Part shown: positions 5,312 through 7,169 of the stretch, piece after piece
Layout of the letters: each line of letters begins with the position of its first letter
How positions within the stretch are numbered: the first letter of the stretch is position 1
From: Limnohabitans sp. Rim8
Lineage (GTDB): Bacteria > Pseudomonadota > Gammaproteobacteria > Burkholderiales > Burkholderiaceae_C
DNA length: 7,169 nucleotides
Assembly (NCBI GenBank): GCA_945877725.1
Contig: CAMDXR010000160.1
Span: forward strand, 1-7,169
Direction: 5' to 3'
Position numbers and translations under genes: made by a program
The notes under the pieces: model-generated
Told to the model about the DNA's origin: nothing
What the model saw: the letters and a program-made list of their open reading frames with translations, nothing else
Databases searched by the model: none

Positions 5312-6693
5312 TCATCAGCACCAACATAAATGACGATGACACGAGTGCATTTGATTCGCCCCAGAAAGCCAAGCTGAGTCTTTTTTGGCGCACCTTTGTT
5401 CTGTTGGCCCTTGTCATCGTTGTCAGCAGCTTGGCCTGGCTGCAAATGTATCGCACCAAAGAAGCGGAATTGCGCATCATGCGTAACGCCGATCAAATTG
5501 CCAGAGCGGTTAATGTGACCCAAACGGCCCTCAACGAAACCAATCCCCACTTGCGAACAGCTTGGCTAAAAATGTTAGCCGACCAAGATGGCGTGAACGT
5601 GAGCATTCGGCAGTTAAAAGACAAGTTTGTCACCTTTAAACAATACGGCACGGAAGGCCAACTGACCGATCAAGTGGTCGCGCGCTTGGGGGCAGGAACC
5701 TTGATGGCGGCGCAAGTCAACGGTGAACCTGGATTTTGGGTAGGTTTCAAAATTGAACAGGCCGCGTATTGGCTCCGAATGGAACCAAACCAACTGCTCC
5801 CAGGGGAAGAAGAAGCCTGGCTCAATTGGCTGACCATCACCTTGGCTTTGTCTTTAGGCGGGGCCGTCATGATGACCGGGGTCATCAACCAGCCCCTGAA
5901 ACGCATTTCATTTGCCGCCAGCCAGCTGCGCGAGGGCCAATTTACAACCACCAATCTGGATGAAAAAGCAGCCACCCGAGAGATCCGAGAGGTCAACATT
6001 GATTTCAACCGTTTGGCCGAACGTTTGGCCAAAATTGACCAAGAACGGGCCCTGATGCTGGCGGGCATATCGCACGATCTGCGCACCCCATTGGCACGCT
6101 TAAGACTCGAAACCGAATTGAGTGTGACCAACTTAGAGACCCGTGATCTCATGTCTGCAGATATTGCCCAACTGGATGACATCATCGACAAATTCTTGGA
6201 TTACGCTCGCCCAGAACCCACGGCTTTAGGTCCTGTTTTGTTGTCCAGTGCCATCAGTCGCAGCATTGCACCTTGGCGAAACAGCCCCCGCTTCGAAATC
6301 CAGTTAGACGTTGCCGAAGACTTGCAAGTGCAGGCTGAATCCGTCGAACTGGTGCGGGTGTTGTCCAACTTATTGGAAAACGCACGCCGTTATGGCCAAA
6401 GTCCGGCTGACGGTGTGACGCGGGTCGAGATAGTGGCCAGACTGCACGATGGCTGGGTTTTGTTGCGCGTGCGGGATCACGGACTTGGCGTTAGCGAGGC
6501 CACCCTTAAAAACCTGACACAACCTTTCTTCAGAGGCGATGAAGCCCGAACATCGGCCACCGGATCAGGTTTAGGCCTGGCCATTGTGGAGCGCTCGGTA
6601 CAACGAATGGGCGGCACGTTTTCGGTGTTCAACGCCAGCGGCGGCGGCCTGATGGCTCTCATGAAATTCAAAGAGGTTCCGAACGAAGACTGA
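5308..6693 (+). CDS. envZ: EnvZ-like sensor histidine kinase
   Basis: This inner-membrane sensor kinase is the partner of the adjacent OmpR. Starting at GTG 5308 gives 461 residues, close to E. coli EnvZ (450). That GTG overlaps the ompR TGA by four bases (GTGA). A TTG further upstream at 5269 would put extra residues inside ompR and is not preferred. Segments are: cytoplasmic N-terminus, TM1 about 25-47, periplasmic sensor about 48-170, TM2 about 171-193, HAMP about 194-247, and DHp with SHDLRTPLARLRL and phospho-acceptor His256. The ATPase domain has an N box around Asn358 (NLLENA), G1 DHGLGV at 390-395, F box FFRGDEAR, and G2 GSGLGLAIV at 419-427. All catalytic boxes are intact, so kinase and phosphatase activity are expected. 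I saw little obvious similarity between the periplasmic part and E. coli EnvZ, so the stimulus may differ. Confidence 0.94.
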   Translation: MIISTNINDDDTSAFDSPQKAKLSLFWRTFVLLALVIVVSSLAWLQMYRTKEAELRIMRNADQIARAVNVTQTALNETNPHLRTAWLKMLADQDGVNVSIRQLKDKFVTFKQYGTEGQLTDQVVARLGAGTLMAAQVNGEPGFWVGFKIEQAAYWLRMEPNQLLPGEEEAWLNWLTITLALSLGGAVMMTGVINQPLKRISFAASQLREGQFTTTNLDEKAATREIREVNIDFNRLAERLAKIDQERALMLAGISHDLRTPLARLRLETELSVTNLETRDLMSADIAQLDDIIDKFLDYARPEPTALGPVLLSSAISRSIAPWRNSPRFEIQLDVAEDLQVQAESVELVRVLSNLLENARRYGQSPADGVTRVEIVARLHDGWVLLRVRDHGLGVSEATLKNLTQPFFRGDEARTSATGSGLGLAIVERSVQRMGGTFSVFNASGGGLMALMKFKEVPNED

Positions 6694-6711
6694 ACTGTGG
6701 CCGTGCACCCC

Positions 6712-6814
6712 TTCGGCCGCAGGGGCAGCCTCCCACGGGGAAACATATTCGGCCGCAGGGGCAGCCTCCCACGGGGAAAGCACATTCGGCCGCAGGGGCG
6801 GCCTCCCACGGGGA
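6712..6814. repeat. Three 36/37-bp GC-rich hairpin repeats
   Basis: Units begin with TTCGGCCGCAGGGG at 6712, 6748 and 6785 (periods 36 and 37) and end with CTCCCACGGGGA, followed by variable A-rich linkers. Within each is an inverted repeat with a four-base loop: GGCCGC-AGGG-GCGGCC is perfect in copy 3 (6788-6803). Copies 1 (6715-6730) and 2 (6751-6766) carry GCAGCC, a C-A mismatch on plus but a G-U wobble in minus-strand RNA. The array fills the gap between convergent envZ and ispF. It resembles REP-type intergenic palindromes and may help end or protect transcripts. No U-tract is present, so it is not called a terminator. Confidence 0.85.
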
Positions 6815-6834
6815 CTCAAACATCCCAAAGGGGG

Positions 6835-6856
6835 CAAATGGGTCACAAATGGGTCA
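6835..6856. repeat. Perfect 11-bp tandem duplication at the ispF stop
   Basis: CAAATGGGTCA occurs twice head to tail (6835-6845 and 6846-6856). On the minus strand this is TGACCCATTTG twice. The first copy encodes the last residues of IspF, and the TGA beginning the second copy is the stop. Because 11 is not a multiple of three, the duplication decides where the frame ends. Confidence 0.9.
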
Positions 6857-7169
6857 GTAGCACCACGGCGCGGGCTTCGATGCTTTGACCCATGCCAACT
6901 GGCCCCAGCTTTTCTGCTGTTTTGGCTTTCACGTTCACTTGCGACACGTCCACCCTCAAGGCTTTGGCCACTGATTTGCAAATTGCTGGCATGTGCGTGG
7001 CCAGTTTGGGCGCTTGGGCAATGATGGTGCAGTCCAAGTTGATCAGTTCGTAGCTTTGCGCACGCACCCGGCGCATGGCCTCGGCCAGTAAAACCGACGA
7101 ATCGGCTCCCTTAAACTGGGCGTCGGTATCCGGAAAATGTCGCCCGATATCGCCCAAACCCGCAGCGCC
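6843..7169 (-). CDS. ispF: 2-C-methyl-D-erythritol 2,4-cyclodiphosphate synthase, C-terminal part
   Basis: IspF converts CDP-methylerythritol 2-phosphate to the 2,4-cyclodiphosphate with release of CMP in the MEP isoprenoid pathway, acting as a cytoplasmic trimer. The window holds only the C-terminal 108 residues; the frame runs open off the right edge, so the N-terminal metal-binding Asp/His residues are not visible. Recognisable family motifs are LGDIGRHFPDTD with a following FKGADS, the strand TIIAQAPKL, and the CDP-binding loop VNVKAKTAEKLG. The C-terminus EARAVVLL matches the usual end of the family (EAVALL in E. coli) and is followed by THL and the stop. It is convergent with envZ. An ispD neighbour would be expected upstream, beyond the window, but cannot be seen. 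Confidence 0.95.
   Translation of the reverse strand, partial: GAAGLGDIGRHFPDTDAQFKGADSSVLLAEAMRRVRAQSYELINLDCTIIAQAPKLATHMPAICKSVAKALRVDVSQVNVKAKTAEKLGPVGMGQSIEARAVVLLTHL

Noticed and set aside
6821..6834. ispF terminator from CCCAAAGGG
   Set aside because: The stem is only three to four bases and there is no proper U-tract after it.
6477..6981. Minus-strand open frames with a 12-residue period across the hairpin repeats
   Set aside because: The periodic proline/arginine-rich peptides come from translating the 36-bp DNA repeat, and the frames overlap envZ and ispF on the opposite strand or in another frame.

Overview
The window reads as a chromosomal segment of a betaproteobacterium of the Burkholderiales, most likely Comamonadaceae-like. 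This rests on the protein flavour: a monofunctional RelA with the EFDD signature, an OmpR/EnvZ pair, and a D-3-hydroxybutyrate dehydrogenase typical of bacteria that store polyhydroxybutyrate. The genus cannot be fixed from sequence reading alone.

Layout, left to right. Bases 1-307 carry no credible gene. They hold a short GC-rich inverted repeat, an irregular array of seven copies of the decamer CTACTATCAC (two degenerate), an 8-bp inverted repeat, and a pair of 9-bp direct repeats set 11 bp apart. A minus-strand intrinsic terminator with a GAAA tetraloop follows (308-341), then tRNA-Val(GAC) with encoded CCA (359-435, minus) and its own extended -10 promoter. Next, also on minus, come relA (501-2765) and, four bases upstream of it, an alpha/beta hydrolase (2770-3714). 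The two look like an operon. It may read through into the tRNA, because no terminator was seen after relA.

An 86-bp divergent intergenic region separates this block from a tight plus-strand cluster: 3-hydroxybutyrate dehydrogenase (3801-4571), ompR (4577-5311) and envZ (5308-6693). The first two are 5 bases apart and the last two overlap by 4 bases, so co-transcription and translational coupling are likely. Downstream lie three copies of a 36/37-bp GC-rich hairpin repeat. The window closes with the C-terminal 108 residues of ispF (minus, convergent), whose stop codon lies at the junction of a perfect 11-bp tandem duplication.

Functionally the window joins stringent-response control (RelA, beside a tRNA gene), envelope or osmotic sensing (EnvZ-OmpR), ketone-body/PHB carbon use (3-hydroxybutyrate dehydrogenase) and isoprenoid synthesis (IspF). 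The coding content is ordinary core genome. The less explained signals are the decamer array left of the tRNA, the dehydrogenase-ompR-envZ linkage, the hairpin repeats, and the duplication that ends ispF.
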